64,000 nucleotides of DNA, taken from assembly GCA_963978895.1 (NCBI GenBank), contig OZ022244.1, positions 4,959,353 to 5,023,352 of the forward strand. Direction: 5' to 3'. The DNA is from Erpobdella octoculata. Its lineage: Eukaryota > Annelida > Clitellata > Hirudinida > Erpobdellidae. The translations under genes were made by a program, and so were the position numbers. Under the pieces are notes generated by a model. That model saw only the letters and a program-made list of their open reading frames with translations, was not told where the DNA came from and made no database searches. Position 1 is the stretch's first letter, and each line of letters starts with the position of its first letter. Below, piece by piece: positions 11,265 through 24,916 of this stretch.

Positions 11265-12300
11265 TTGAGGTCTCCTAATGAAGTAGTTTTAATTTAATTG
11301 ACAGTGCCAGGGCTATGGTGTGACCGGCCCCTACAAAAACATTATACTCGAGCCCTTTACTGATAGACTACAAAACTATTGCTTGGCTGCCGTACCGAAA
11401 TCTTTAATCAAAAATAGCCGTAGAAGGATGTAGTCGTAACTTATTTTAAGAAAAGTTATAAAAAAAACTTTTCTTAAAAAATTAATTGACACCTGGTTAA
11501 GAAGTGTGAGTGCTCCTTTATTTATGAAAGTAAAGTAACAATACTTGATGTAAATTTTCTTAACAAATTAAGTCACTATAAATTGCGGACACCTTTAATC
11601 CAGATCCCCCCACTGACCGGGGGTTTGGGGCGTTCTAACCACGGCACTGCCTGCAACTTTTAGATCAACAGTTTTGTTTCATTGCGGAGCCGTATAATAA
11701 ATCGAAATTCCTTAGAACCACAGTAGGCCACAATTGCAAGTGTTGCAGTGGACGTTCAAATGAATAGAAAATCAGAATTTTTCTGGATGCTTGATTGAAT
11801 AGGATTATTAAATCTAACTACTTATTGATCGTATAACTATAATAGGTTAAACTTTAATTTTGTTGCTAAATTTTATTATATTTTACATATTAATAACTTT
11901 GTAAGATTATTTTACCCAATATGTAAATAAAATGTTTGAACCACTTGTTTGAACCACCCAAGTATATAAACATTTAAACATGCAACAATTTGTTTGTCCT
12001 CACTGAATTATAACAACCAGAGAGAAAACACTTGCAGAGAAAAGGAAGAAAAAATTTAAAAAAATTGATTTTAATTCTTTTCGTTTGGTTTTACGGAAAA
12101 AAATAAATTTAAGATATCTTACAACGGACTGATTAACGACAATCAAAATTTTGAAAAAGTAACAAAACATTTTGGAGCCCCCTTAAGAAATTTCTGGATC
12201 CGCTGCTATAAATACTTAAAATTCTTCAATTCAATTTTCTTGCCAGCATTCCAACTCTTTCTCATTTTTTTCACTCTTTTCTTCCAACTCCTTTAGAAGC
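11265..12300. other. No recognised gene
   Basis: AT-rich. GCGGACACCTTTAATCC with CCGGGGGTTTGGGGCG near 11585-11632 looks like a transposon end (a related GCGGACACCTTCGGG is at 33064). Otherwise nothing seen. Confidence 0.4.
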
Positions 12301-12377
12301 ATCAACTTGTTACGAGAGCCTCTCAGGCTACTACTTTGCTACCTGTCTTTGATCACGATTGTCCATCGTGAAAGAAA

Positions 12378-12717
<340 letters not shown>

Positions 12718-13254
12718 TGTATGGGTTTGTGTGTTTGTGGTGTTGGGGGTGTAAAAGACAAGTAGTCAAACAAAATGCAAACGTGTTTCAATTTAAAACA
12801 AACAGCCGTTTTGTTTCCCACAATCTGTCTAAAAATGTTTGACTTGAATAAATTATGGAAAAAAATAGGATGAAAAAGAATTATTTAAAAAATTTCTTTT
12901 ATTTCAATTTAATTATCAAATAAACAAAACAATTAAAATGATTCGGTTGAGTGACGAGTGCTGTTATATGGTCGATGATTCCAGCCCAGACAAAACAGCA
13001 AACGTGGAAATCCACATGTATGAAATAAAATAAATTATTCACATTTTGAAATTTCCTTCGGGAGGAATTTGTCTGGATTCATGGGAAGAATCGCTAACGT
13101 AGAATTACATTAAAGCACACTTGCTAACAACAAGCTTTTTTTAATTAATGAATAAAATTAACTTTACGATTAAAAATTTAATTAAGTTGGTCTAAGAAGT
13201 AGACCGGGTCGGGCTAAGTTGCCAGTGACAAATCGGCCTGTGAAATATTCATAC

Positions 13255-13450
13255 CCTAGTAGTGATGATAATGATGATGATGGTAACAATTATTTTAGTA
13301 ACGGTGTCGACAAATACTGTGCTGTTGATAAGTAAGGTAAGGATGATGATTATGATTACGATGTTGTTAAACATGGCAACGATGATGATGATGATAACGA
13401 CGAGCATAGCAGTGCTGATGATGATGACGATAGAAATATATATATATATA
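13255..13450. repeat. Imperfect GAT-rich tract
   Basis: Interspersed GATGATGAT runs with GTT and AAT changes; no gene seen. Confidence 0.7.
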
Positions 13451-14159
13451 ACTAAACATAAATTGGTCAGTTGGCTGGAACGTTGGAGTTGAGAAAACAT
13501 CTTTCTAGAGAAATCCATTCCCGTATCAGGTAAGCTTAGTGGGGTTGATTTCAATTTATTTATCTTATAGTGTTGATTTCAATTTGTTCATCGGATAAAG
13601 TTGATTTAAATTTTCCTTCTAATTAAATAATTAGTTATTCAATAAAAATTTATTATTTTCACCTTATTTTAATTTATTAATTTGTTTCGGAATTGTTTTT
13701 AAATAAAAACATTTGTCAGTTTTAAATAGAAAAAAACTTTCTAGTTTTATTAGTCTAAATTTTTGTTAGATTTATGTACATTATTTAACAAAGTAATTGC
13801 AAAATATTATAAAATTATATAATTCGTTTTAGTTACAAGACTCAGACAGAGTCCATTATAAGCCGCAGTATGAACTTGATGTTCCGATAAGCCGTAATAA
13901 TCAGCGGGTGTTAAGAAAGTTGGTGGAGACCACACCAAAACGTTGGGTTGAAATTTCAATTTTAATAAAAAGTTTAAAAGTGAAGTATTTTGGAACGTCT
14001 ATGGTAATTTTAGCAATTTTTTTTTTAATTTTTGGAATAAACTTCAAAGACTTGTATGTAGAGATAAAAAAAACTTATTCAGATGAGTTTTTAAAATTTT
14101 AAAGTCTCTGCAATACTTTGCTTTTTATGACCTTACAAGGTTAAATTTTTTATATTGCA

Positions 14160-14490
14160 TTATAACCAGCAAAAGTTAATTTAAAAAATTAAAACATGCT
14201 TTTAAGACAGTTATAAAATTTCATAGCGGCATCGTATTGTAAAAAATATTGCCCCGGTGAATAGTAAACCAAAGCGAATAGTAAAAAATAGTTACTATGA
14301 CGATGAAAGTTTTTGTCGTCATTATCAATATATTTCTTTAATTTATTTTTAATTGTTTTGTTTTTTAAATTTTTGTGTTCAATTAAACTATAAAATTTGT
14401 TTGATGCAGATTTAATTTATAATGATCTTCCGAGCTTCAAAAACGTCCATGGACATCCGGAAAAATGAAAGTTAATAAAAGCAGATAAAA
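14160..14490 (+). repeat. Dispersed repeat R, copy 1
   Basis: Shares AAAGTTAATTTAAAAAATTA, CCCCGGTGAATAGTAAACC, TTTTTGTCGTCATTATCA and ATGGACATCCGG with the copies at 17.4-17.7 and 33.96-34.3 kb. Non-coding. Confidence 0.5.
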
Positions 14491-14604
14491 ATCAACAAAA
14501 ATAATTTTCATATTGATTATTTATTTGACTATTTAAATTTGACTTCTAAATTTGCAACCAACTACAAAGCTATAAACCCTTGTAACAGATTTTATTTTTA
14601 ATAA

Positions 14605-14825
14605 CCTTGATGATGACAATGACAACAACACCAATGTTGTCTTGATAATATGATAATGTTAAAAAAATCATTCTGATAATATGATAATGCTGAAAAAAAA
14701 GTATAATATGATAATGATAAAAAACACCTTTTGATAGTATAATAATGATGAAAAATGTTTTTTTGATGATATGATATTGTTGACAAAAACATTTTGATAA
14801 TGTGATAATGTTGAAAAAACGTTTA
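14605..14825. repeat. Imperfect tandem repeat, GATAATATGATAATG unit
   Basis: About six diverged copies of a 36-40-bp unit containing GATAATATGATAATG plus an A run. Confidence 0.6.
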
Positions 14826-15394
14826 TTTAAAAAAAATTACTACAAATACAAAATAAAACATTAAAAATCTAATACACGCAGACACGGTGAAAAATAATTT
14901 AGAATTTTATTGCAAATCCTTTCTTCTCTGAAATCATTAAAAGCAATGAAAAACGTCACTTTTTTGTCGTGAAGACCAGAAAAGCGGATATTCTGTTATG
15001 AATACAACTAATTAGTTTTCAATTGAAACTTTTAAAGTTTCTTTGTTTTGATAATAATTTGATACGTATATGTTTTCTAATAACATAAAATATTATTAAC
15101 AATGAAATAAATTTTATTAAATAAAATATATTAAACGTTTTCCAATTTTATGTGACGTGACAAAGCCACAAGACAAAAAAAATAAAAAATATTCTTTAGG
15201 TGCACCAGCGTGTGAGTCATCGAGTAGTTTTGTATCAAATTATATTTGTTTGTATGACAATGTCAAATAATTTCTGTTAACCTTTGTTTTTTTTAAGTTT
15301 TTAAATCAGTACATAATAATCAGATAAGCCTAATCGCAAGTCTCAATCAATCGAAATCCAACAAGGAGCAACTAATCGGGTTATCTGAGTTTAT

Positions 15395-15520
15395 CATCAT
15401 CATCATTATCACCATCAGCATCATAACAACATCATCACAATATTCATCATCATTATCACCATCAGCATCATAACAACATCATCACAATAATAATCATCAT
15501 CATTATCATCATCACATGCT
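15395..15520. repeat. ATC-rich tract with an internal ~60-bp duplication
   Basis: CATTATCACCATCAGCATCA followed by TAACAACATCATCACAAT appears twice in tandem. Confidence 0.7.
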
Positions 15521-16129
15521 TAGCAATAAAACTGTTGAAACTTACATAAAGCTGGTAAAAATCTATACCTTGAAATTATTTTCTAACATTTTTTTTATTT
15601 ATTAAAAGTTTGACATTTTGTGACACCAAAAAATATAGTAATGTTATTACATTACTATATTTTTATAATTAGTTAGTTTCCATATAACGAATATGTCTGG
15701 GTTACTGTATACAGATTTCCATTTTAAGTAAGCGTAGAATCAGGTATAGGCGTAGCTAGGTAGCAGGGGACACGTGTTCCCGGGTGCCATTTGTTGGAAA
15801 GAGGCGCCAAATCTTTTCGGAAGGTTCTTTTTGTTTGTATGACTATTGTTCGAGAAAAGGCTTTCAGATAAGAATTTGTAGGGGTGCACTTGTTAGATAT
15901 TGTCCTCAGAATGCCAAAAACCCTAGCTTCGTCTTTGGAAACAGGTGTTAAACAAGTCTTTCTAATATAAAAAAAAGATGTCTGTAATGTCACATATCAA
16001 GTCGTCGTTAACAGGGTTAGAGAAAATGGAGAAAGAAAATGAAAAGAGAGAAGAAATAGGTAGTTTAAATTCCCAAGGGTGGAGAAATTTCACGAATTTC
16101 AGATTGCCGGATACGATCTGAATTAGCAT

Positions 16130-16680
16130 CTCATCTGTTGAAATGAGGAGTATGCGATTTATTTCTTTGTGGTGGCTGGATTGGCAGTAAAAGTTGTCTC
16201 TCTCTTTCTCCCTTTATCTTCCTTTTTCTCTCCCTCTCTGGTTCTCTATTTTCTCTCTCTCTTCTCCCTCTACTTCTCTCTTTTTTTCTTTCTCTCTCTC
16301 TCTCTCTCTCTTTCCTTCTCTCTCTCCCCTTCTCTTTTTCTCTATCAATGCTTTTATCTGATATTTTCTTCTTCTTTGTAGTCCCATTTGCATAAAAACA
16401 TAAAACAAGCGACAGAGTGGACTTTAATGTAAAAACGAAACTACCACAAAACAAGGGTAAAAAATACTTGAAAGCTTTTTATAATAGGATGATGACTAAG
16501 ATGAGCCAGGAGAGGATAGGAAAAAATAAAAGAGAAAGTGAAAGACAAAGAGATACAGACCGACAGAGAGAAACAAAAAGAAGAAACGAGAAAGAAAGAA
16601 AGAGGTGCACTGTTAAAAATGAAAAGCATTTGGTCATGAGCGAAGATCAAATCGTGGTGCTTTTAATCATTTTCGTTATT
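16130..16680 (-). repeat. Polypurine/polypyrimidine dispersed repeat, copy 1
   Basis: A CT-rich tract (16197-16345) and a GA-rich tract (16500-16605) flank a unique core (16415-16500). The core is present inverted at 26495-26585 (AAAGCTTTCAAGTATTTTTA; CCCTTGTTTTGTG). Reading frames here are low-complexity and not genes. Confidence 0.5.
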
Positions 16681-17019
16681 TAGAGGACAATTACGATGAC
16701 AACGGCGATGACGACAACGATGATGATGATGACGATGATGATGATGATGATGTCGACAGGTATGATAGCGATTGTGATTGTGATGACAACATGGAAATCT
16801 TTTCCCACTTCCAAACGTACTCGCTCCATTCCGATTCAGAACGATTAGGGACTTTAGGACGAACGACGGTCTTTGATTTAAGAGCAATGATCTCTCATGA
16901 GTTATACCAATTGCTACGAAATACGAGTTTAAGTAGAAAACGAGGGTTGTTATTCTACTGATAGTAGTAATTGAACTGGTGGTCTCAGTGCTGGGGTAAT
17001 AATGGTTGTGATGTTAGTC

Positions 17020-17307
<288 letters not shown>

Positions 17308-17389
17308 AGAGGTGTACCGATTATCGGCTTTGTATCAGCCAGTTATCGGCCCTTTTGCCGATAATCGGCCGATTAGTGCTATTTTAAAT

Positions 17390-17710
17390 GTTTTTATTAA
17401 CTTTCACTAATCTGGAGGTCTATGGGATGTCTGCGGACGTTTTTGAAGCTCGTAAGATCTTTATAAACTCACCTGAATAAAAAAATGATAGTTTAATTAA
17501 AAAAATAAAATTTAAGAAACAAAAAATATTTAAACAAATTAAAGAAGCATATAATAGTGGCGACAACAAATTGTCATCATCATAGTAACTATAAACATAT
17601 TTTGTTTACTATTCACCGGGGTAATATTTCACAATACGATGTCACTATGAAATTTTTCAGCTATCTTAAAAGCATGTTTTTAGTTTTTTAAATTAACTTT
17701 CACTTGTTAT
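17390..17710 (-). repeat. Dispersed repeat R, copy 2
   Basis: Reverse-complement copy of repeat R: TTTACTATTCACCGGGGTAA and AAAAGCATGTTTTTAG on the plus strand. It follows a (GAT)n array and a piece with ATCGGC motifs (17308-17375) that resembles a hAT terminus. Confidence 0.5.
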
Positions 17711-18689
17711 TCTTTTAAAAATTCAGAGACGATGAATTCCGTTAAAACATGTTGATAAATAAATTATTGTACACATTTGTTGATGAAACAAACCAATGAA
17801 TAAAATTCAATGAAATTAAGTTGAATTATTTTAAGTTTAACAATTAATCATTTATGAGCATTATAGTTAGAATGTTGTCAGGCTAGTGCGAATAAACATA
17901 AGATTCTCAGCTTTGTCGCAGCAAGACGAGCGACAATCAGAATGTAAACATCTAAGCATAGCACCACTGAAAAGTATGTCTTCCTTTACTAATTTGAACT
18001 AAATAAAAACTTAACCACCCAGGTACTTATTAATAATATTGAGGCTTACTACGTGGGAAAAACACACAAAGAGCAAACGGGAATAAGCCAATACAATCTG
18101 AGTGGCATTTAAGTGACACATTATAGGCGTGTTTAGTTTGGGTCGGGATGGAATTTAATCAAGACTTTTTTGTGCCTGGGAAGCATTCCGTGGAGATGAG
18201 ACAAATATGGGAAACATGAGATAATGTGATTGGATAAAAAAAAATTCTAACTCAATGTCACTGTCTAGTTTTCAGTAAATGATTATGCCTTTTTATGGTA
18301 ACTCCAGTGAGTTAAATTTAATTGCAATTTGACTGGGAAGTGTCAGCCAGTGCAAACTATAACAGAAACGACATTATATTATTCATTATTTGATAGTGTG
18401 CTAAATATATTAATGAACAAACAGTCTTTAAAAGTCAATATAAGGTAATCGGCCGATTTTGGATGATGATGATAATGATGATGGTGGTGATGATGATGAT
18501 GATGATGGTGATGGTGATGATAATGATGATGACGAAGGTCATTATGGTGGTAGTGTCTGCACCTGATAACGGCTATAATTCCGTTTGCTTGAAAAGTGGA
18601 CGAGAAACTAAAAGAGTCTTTCTAATGAGAAACTGTCGCATTGTTACCAATCGAAGATTATCTTCAATGTTTTCCTTCTTAAAATTATT

Positions 18690-19480
18690 CTGATTCTTCA
18701 TTTGAGTCTGCAAAGTTATTTGATTTGAATTTATTTTCGTTAAAATATAATCACCATGCGTTTCAATTATTATAACTATTCCTAATTGATAGAAGTGCTA
18801 GGAGGCAGGGGGCGTTAACCCACCCTGACGTTAAATTGGGTTCCTGCGAATGTTGAAGAGGGACCCTCCTGACACTAAATTGAGTCTTCCCAGATTTATA
18901 AGAAGGTTCCATAGACCCAAAGATCATGAGCTTATTTAGAAAATAAAGTTGAAAAGTCCTTTGAAACAGTTATGGAAAAGTACCTTCCCCGGTCATAACC
19001 TATTTTAAGAGAACAACTTAGCAGTATTAAAATTAAAAAAAATTTAAAGTGTGGGATTTGTCAACATCTTCCTCTTATGGTTTTGCTGAAATGGCGTCCC
19101 TGATATTTACTAAATGTTTCGTTATTTTGATAAAAGCTAATAAACCATAACAATTGTCTACATTACAGATGACTGAAATTTTAATTTTGTTTGTATTAAC
19201 ACATATTAAAACTTGTAATAAATGATTTTTAATCAATAATAATTTGATACTAAGGATATTTACTTATCAGTTAATAGTTATAGTAACACAACGCAGAATA
19301 ATAGGTTTAAAACTTGTCTATAATTAAAACTGACTTAGTAGTTGCTCTGTGATTCAAAATAATATATCCATATTTTTGTTATATTATACAAAAATAAATG
19401 ATAATTATTTTACAAGTGTCAATAAATTGTGATCTCCTAATACCAACTAATAAGAATTTATATTTTTTAAAACACAGAAT
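18690..19480. other. No recognised feature
   Basis: AT-rich; a GC-richer patch at 18790-18900 with two similar CCTGACGTTAAATTGGG/CCTGACACTAAATTGAG sentences may be an old repeat. Confidence 0.4.
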
Positions 19481-19525
19481 ATGATAGTAATAAATAATTC
19501 TTCTACGAACAGAACAAACTCAACC

Positions 19526-19594
19526 ATGACTTCTCTGAAACTTGCAGTGACGCTTGCGTTGGTGGCCATCTTCATAAGCTACTCGTATGAGAGG
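19526..19594 (+). CDS. Possible signal-peptide or anchor exon, unassigned
   Basis: From the ATG at 19526 the frame reads MTSLKLAVTLALVAIFISYS, a basic start followed by a hydrophobic stretch of about 15 residues, then YER and a possible GT donor (GAGAGG before GTTTGT). This looks like a signal peptide or signal anchor. It lies on the same strand about 10 kb before the protease exons, which lack their first exon, but the phases do not join directly (the 29727 exon needs a phase-1 partner), so at least one more exon would be needed. It could belong to another gene or be chance. Confidence 0.3.
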
Positions 19595-20189
19595 GTTTGT
19601 TCAAATTTTGATCTGTATTTGTTTGTTTTATTAGTTATTTTCAGAGTAGTTTTAATACTTTTTTTAATATTTAATACTAATCTATTCTCGAGGTTTTTAA
19701 TAGTTTACTGTTTTATTGACCATTCTAGCAATTTTTGAAGATACATTCTTAATATGAAATGGTCCTGGTTTTTTTTCAATAGCAAGTAGTATTAAAACCT
19801 CAGAAAAAATGGGAATATACAAGAAGGCCGATAACAGTTTGTTTTTTGTCAAGATTTAGCGTAACCACACTATAAGAAACTCGGCACGGGCAAACCCCTC
19901 GCCAGACAAAACGAATCTACCTGCAATTCACTAAGCAGAAACACAATTAATAACTATAATTTTCATCAGTGAAATTATTAGCAGAGTATGAAGCATATCT
20001 GAAATTAGCACATGTCATCTGTCTCTCGGCATGTCTGCCTATGTCTTTCTGCATTTTTTCGTTTGTCTGTTTGCAAGTTTATTAGCATTTCCGTTGGCAT
20101 TTGTGTGTCAGTCAGTTCGTGTTTCTGCACAAAGAAATGCTCATGTTAAAATGTTATAGAGGTGTTCTAATAGACAATAGAAGATGAAA

Positions 20190-20235
20190 CAAGCAAACCA
20201 TGGACTCCTAAATAAAAGCTATCTGGACACAAACC
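20190..20235 (+). repeat. Left member of an inverted pair
   Basis: CATGGACTCCTAAATAAAAG followed by CTATCTGGACACAAA is found reversed at 22172-22208. In the corresponding frames both give HGLLNKSYLDTNL. Confidence 0.6.
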
Positions 20236-20989
20236 TGAATGGGTGAGAACCTAATGAGTCGACTACATGAGGCGATTGGCGATTGTGTACAGGCATGCGA
20301 ATGTAGCATGCATCGACGTATACTAGCTTATAAGCTGTGAGCCGCTTCAGCTCGTTGTTTATTATTTCATTGTCTCGAGCGCGTCGGGTCGTCGAATGGT
20401 TTTATTTTGACAGATTATATTCTCATTCCAGAGTTAAGATTTTTTGGATTTATTCAGCAATTCAGTTTATTTACTACTACAAGCTTTGTCATTGTTAACA
20501 TTATATTCAGCATTTGGCTGGATACAAAACTAGCCAAGTCAACGCTCGTATTACTTTTCATCATTTCACACTTCTGCGTGATGAAGTTCATTATGAGAAA
20601 TGGAACCGTGCCAATCCAAGAATAATATAGAGTGTTAGCTCATTTCAGAAGTTGTTTTCTTCATTTCATTATAGTCATTATGCACCATTATATCATCGAA
20701 GATATGAATTCATGAAGACACTCCAACATGAATTTTTATCGGCGAAGAAAGTATATTTCAACTCAGCTAAAAAAGGGATTGATTTAACCATTTCAGTTGA
20801 AAACACAACATTTACCTGGCAATGTTCTGTCAATCAACTCATGGGGACAAACTGAAGATTAATATAATTGATCCTGTGAACAAAAACCATCTTCCTCATT
20901 TTCTACCAGGGGTATGACTTAAAAAATATTTACAACAATTTTCAGTCAAAAATTGTTGTGTCTAGAATTTTAAAGAAGCCTGCATCATG

Positions 20990-21490
20990 GTTTCAGAGCA
21001 GACTTTAGTGCAGTTCAACCATGAAGCACTTGGCGACAGAAATTCTAGCATCGATTTTTCTTGCTATTCAACACATGTTTATGTATCATGACCGCCAGAG
21101 ACTCAGATCATCATCGACAAGAACAACTGTTTGTGCTGGTTTTGTGATGCTCAGTACTTAACGACAAAAATTTTAGCATCATCTGGATCTGGCCCAGAGC
21201 TTAGAATGACCTTTCGTTTTCTGTTCCATCGAGATCATCGGGCCAAAAATTGTAAAGCAAGATGCAAAAAGAGTTCAGACTTGATTTTTCTAGCTATTCG
21301 ACACACATGTTCTTTTATCATTTACCAATCAGTTTTCTTCATGACTGCCAGAGACTCAGATCATCATCGACAACTGTTTGTGCTGGTTTTGTGACGCTCA
21401 GCCCTTGACGACAGAAATTTTAGCATCATCGGCCAAGAACTTAAAATGACCTTTTGTTTTCTGTTCGATCGAGATCATCTTAAATGAAGT
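20990..21490 (+). repeat. ~250-bp tandem duplication, about two copies
   Basis: GACTCAGATCATCATCGACA occurs near 21100 and 21354, each followed by ACTGTTTGTGCTGGTTTTGT and later GAAATTTTAGCATCATC (with variants) and TGTTC(C/G)ATCGAGATCAT. A partial third copy precedes. No gene recognised. Confidence 0.6.
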
Positions 21491-22024
21491 TTATAAGACT
21501 AATTAATTATTGGCTTGGTCAGCTTCAGTCTGATAATTTATAGTCTCGTTTTGGATAGTTTTATCAAATTTCAGAAACAACTATTACACTTCAATGCACC
21601 AGGTGCTGGAGAGCGATAGAAAGATTCGAGCTGTGTCCTTAAGTTCTCTAAATTTTTGTTTTATGAAAACATTACTTTTAAAGAAGATAGAATGTCAACT
21701 TTAGTTTCCAAAGAGCAATACAACACAACAAATTTTATAGTTTAAAAACTTTCCATGGATGGACATTTGTTAGCCGGTGAAGCTCGTATAATATTATATC
21801 ATGGGCAAAAAACATGGAACGGGAGCATTGATTTACCAACAAAGTCACATTGTTTGCAAGCCTTTCCACATTTTAATCAAAATATAAGTGGAGGAAATAA
21901 CAAGAGAAGCAAGCAAGAATAATAGAGCTAAAGAAGAAAAATAGATAAACTAATAAATTGCACTTGAGAACATTTTAGCTTAGATTATTTTGTGTTTTAA
22001 AATAAACTATTTGAGTGTTAATTG

Positions 22025-22237
22025 TCAGATAATAAATGTTTTATTTATGTCTTTCAGTTGTTCAAGTGTAAAATAATAAAAGTTGTCAAAGTTTTTATAA
22101 CATGTAGTTCTCTCAAACAGCCAAGCGTAATGCGATACAATCGCCCCATGTGGTAGATAACGCCGTGGCAGATTTGTGTCCAGATAGCTTTTATTTAGGA
22201 GTCCATGAAGCAAACGTATCTTTAAGCATACCTGCAA
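22025..22237 (-). other. Open frame sharing a peptide with 20.2 kb, unidentified
   Basis: The minus-strand frame includes HGLLNKSYLDTNLPRRYL and FERTTCYKNFDNFYYF. Its HGLLNKSYLDTNL segment is repeated in inverted orientation 2 kb away. The family is unknown; a degraded transposon protein or duplicated exon are both possible. Confidence 0.3.
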
Positions 22238-22384
22238 GTAAGTGTTTTAAAACCTTCTAATGTTCTGTTAATATTTGGTCTGTAAAATGTGAGTTTGTGG
22301 GCTTGCTTTTTTTCTTCATCTTTATGCATTCATGCAATCAAATTTGTATTTATAAACATTTATTCAATCTGACACCTAGGGTAG

Positions 22385-22556
<172 letters not shown>

Positions 22557-22579
22557 TAAGAAAGAGAGAAACTAACTAA

Positions 22580-24235
22580 AAGAGATGTGTGCTAAGGCGT
22601 TGATAAAATATAATAAAAAATGCATTTAATCGTGCGGCGATAAGTTATTCCAGAAACTGACATATGCGACTAAAGTTTATGTATTTGTTTTAATTTATGA
22701 AGTAAAGGTTATAATATTTTTAATTAATTAAGCCAAACATCAAACAACAGACAAGTGATGCTAAGCAGACAAGTGAGGTGAAGCAAACGTTTGTAAACAA
22801 GTAAAACTGACTTATTGGGTTGACTTAAAAATTGATTCTATCGTTTTTTTTTCAACGCAAACACAACATATTAAGTTAACACAACAATAAAACATTAAAT
22901 ACAACAATTATGTTAACATAAAAATAAAACATTACACACAATCGAAGATCGGTAGTAGAAAATTATAAATTCAATAAGGTGATTGAATGAAAAACAATAT
23001 AATTAAACATTTCATGAATAAATTGATTAAGTTTAAATGTGTTTAAAATGTCTTTTAAAAAACACCACAAGATAAGAAGAGATGGTGGGTTTAAATATTT
23101 TGTCAAAAACGCTTCGATGAGTGCGGCGCAGTATTTGAGAGCCTTGTGTGTTAACTTACTTATAACTAAATAACTTTAGTTAAACTATTAGTTGCAACTA
23201 TAGTGTTTTACTTTATTCCAACATTGTTTTACAAATGTTGGAACGATTTTAAATATTTAAGAAAACTAAATTTGTATTTTCCAATTTTATATAAAAATCA
23301 ATATTTGCAATTAAAATAGGCTCAACTATTTTAATAAACTACATTAGTCTTATATCCCGATAACCTCTCAGCCGAAATAAAGTTGTGATTTAAATCTTGA
23401 TTGCTAAAAAATCAGCTTGTCAATGGTTTTATCAACCATTCTGCATTTAAAGCAATCCAACACCTGATCAACAGCACTGAAAAGTCTGTCAACATTAGCA
23501 GATATGGAAAAATTGCACTACTTTTCTTAAACGCTTCAAGAAGGAAGCCCTACAACCTCGTCGTGATCTTCATCAATTTCTTGCAGTCAATCGCCAACAT
23601 AACACTGTTTATGATGTCAATCGTACTATGTTTGTCACTTTCGATTGATTAGGCAACTGATTTGAACAAACTGAATGCTTTTGAAGAAATTTTAAATTCT
23701 TCAAAGATTTAGGCTAACATTTTACAGACCGAAATTCTTGTTTGAGAACCTTTAATAAAGCATTGACAAGCAAAGCAATAGGTCAATAAGAGATAAACAT
23801 TTGTTAATGGTTACGGGGTAAACATAATTAATTGTAATTTCTAAATAGGCCTGGTTGTGTGTTCTTACTTACATTTTAATCTGTACTAAATGCTAATCTA
23901 TAGACTATTTACAACTTTAATACACCGACATGTACAAGAGTTGAGTAGAAATCATAGTAAATATAAACATAGTACCCGATAGTACCTAAAGTGTAAACGC
24001 AAGAACTAATAAACATAAAATTTTAGTCCACTTTTTAAATATTGAAAAAAACTAAATTGTTTTAGTTAATATTTTCTTGTTAGCAACTAAAAAAGTATCT
24101 AAACTACCATTTTTACTAAACTTTTTTGACTTTGTTAAACTTTGTTTTAACTAAAAACTCGTAAGTAATAATAGTTAGTTAGTAATTTCTTAGTTAATAT
24201 TTGTCCGTCACTCTTTAAATCAAAAACCATAATTT
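22580..24235. other. No recognised gene
   Basis: AT-rich, no clear gene. A segment at 22610-22680 (GTTATTCCAGAAACTGACAT) is repeated in diverged form at 25255-25325, so part is dispersed repeat. A modest open frame at 23401-23652 has no recognisable family and no methionine start. Confidence 0.5.
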
Positions 24236-24239
24236 CCGA

Positions 24240-24261
24240 TGTCTGTATGTATGTATGTATG

Positions 24262-24295
<34 letters not shown>

Positions 24296-24916
24296 TGTAT
24301 GTATGTATGTATGTATGTATGTATGTATGTATGTATGTATGTATGTATGTATGTATGTATGTATGTATGTATGTATGTATGTATGTATGTATGTATGTAT
24401 GTATGTATGTATGTATGTATGTATGTATGTATGTATGTATGTATGTATGTATGTATGTATGTATGTATGTATGTATGTATGTATGTATGTATGTATGTAT
24501 GTATGTATGTATGTATGTATGTATGTATGTATGTATGTATGTATGTATGTATGTATGTATGTATGTATGTATGTATGTATGTATGTATGTATGTATGTAT
24601 GTATGTATGTATGTATGTATGTATGTATGTATGTATGTATGTATGTATGTATGTATGTATGTATGTATGTATGTATGTATGTATGTATGTATGTATGTAT
24701 GTATGTATGTATGTATGTATGTATGTATGTATGTATGTATGTATGTATGTATGTATGTATGTATGTATGTATGTATGTATGTATGTATGTATGTATGTAT
24801 GTATGTATGTATGTATGTATGTATGTATGTATGTATGTATGTATGTATGTATGTATGTATGTATGTATGTATGTATGTATGTATGTATGTATGTATGTAT
24901 GTATGTATGTATGTAT
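24240..24916. repeat. (GTAT)n microsatellite, ~677 bp
   Basis: About 169 tetranucleotide copies with one ATAT variant near 24263 and otherwise perfect by eye. The three long frames through it are repeat artefacts. Confidence 0.97.

Noticed and set aside
15724..15993. Minus-strand 89-residue frame as a gene
   Set aside because: Its end reads CCTAGCTACGCCTATACCTG, typical of a transposon terminus, and the rest has no family signal. Kept only as possible transposon debris.
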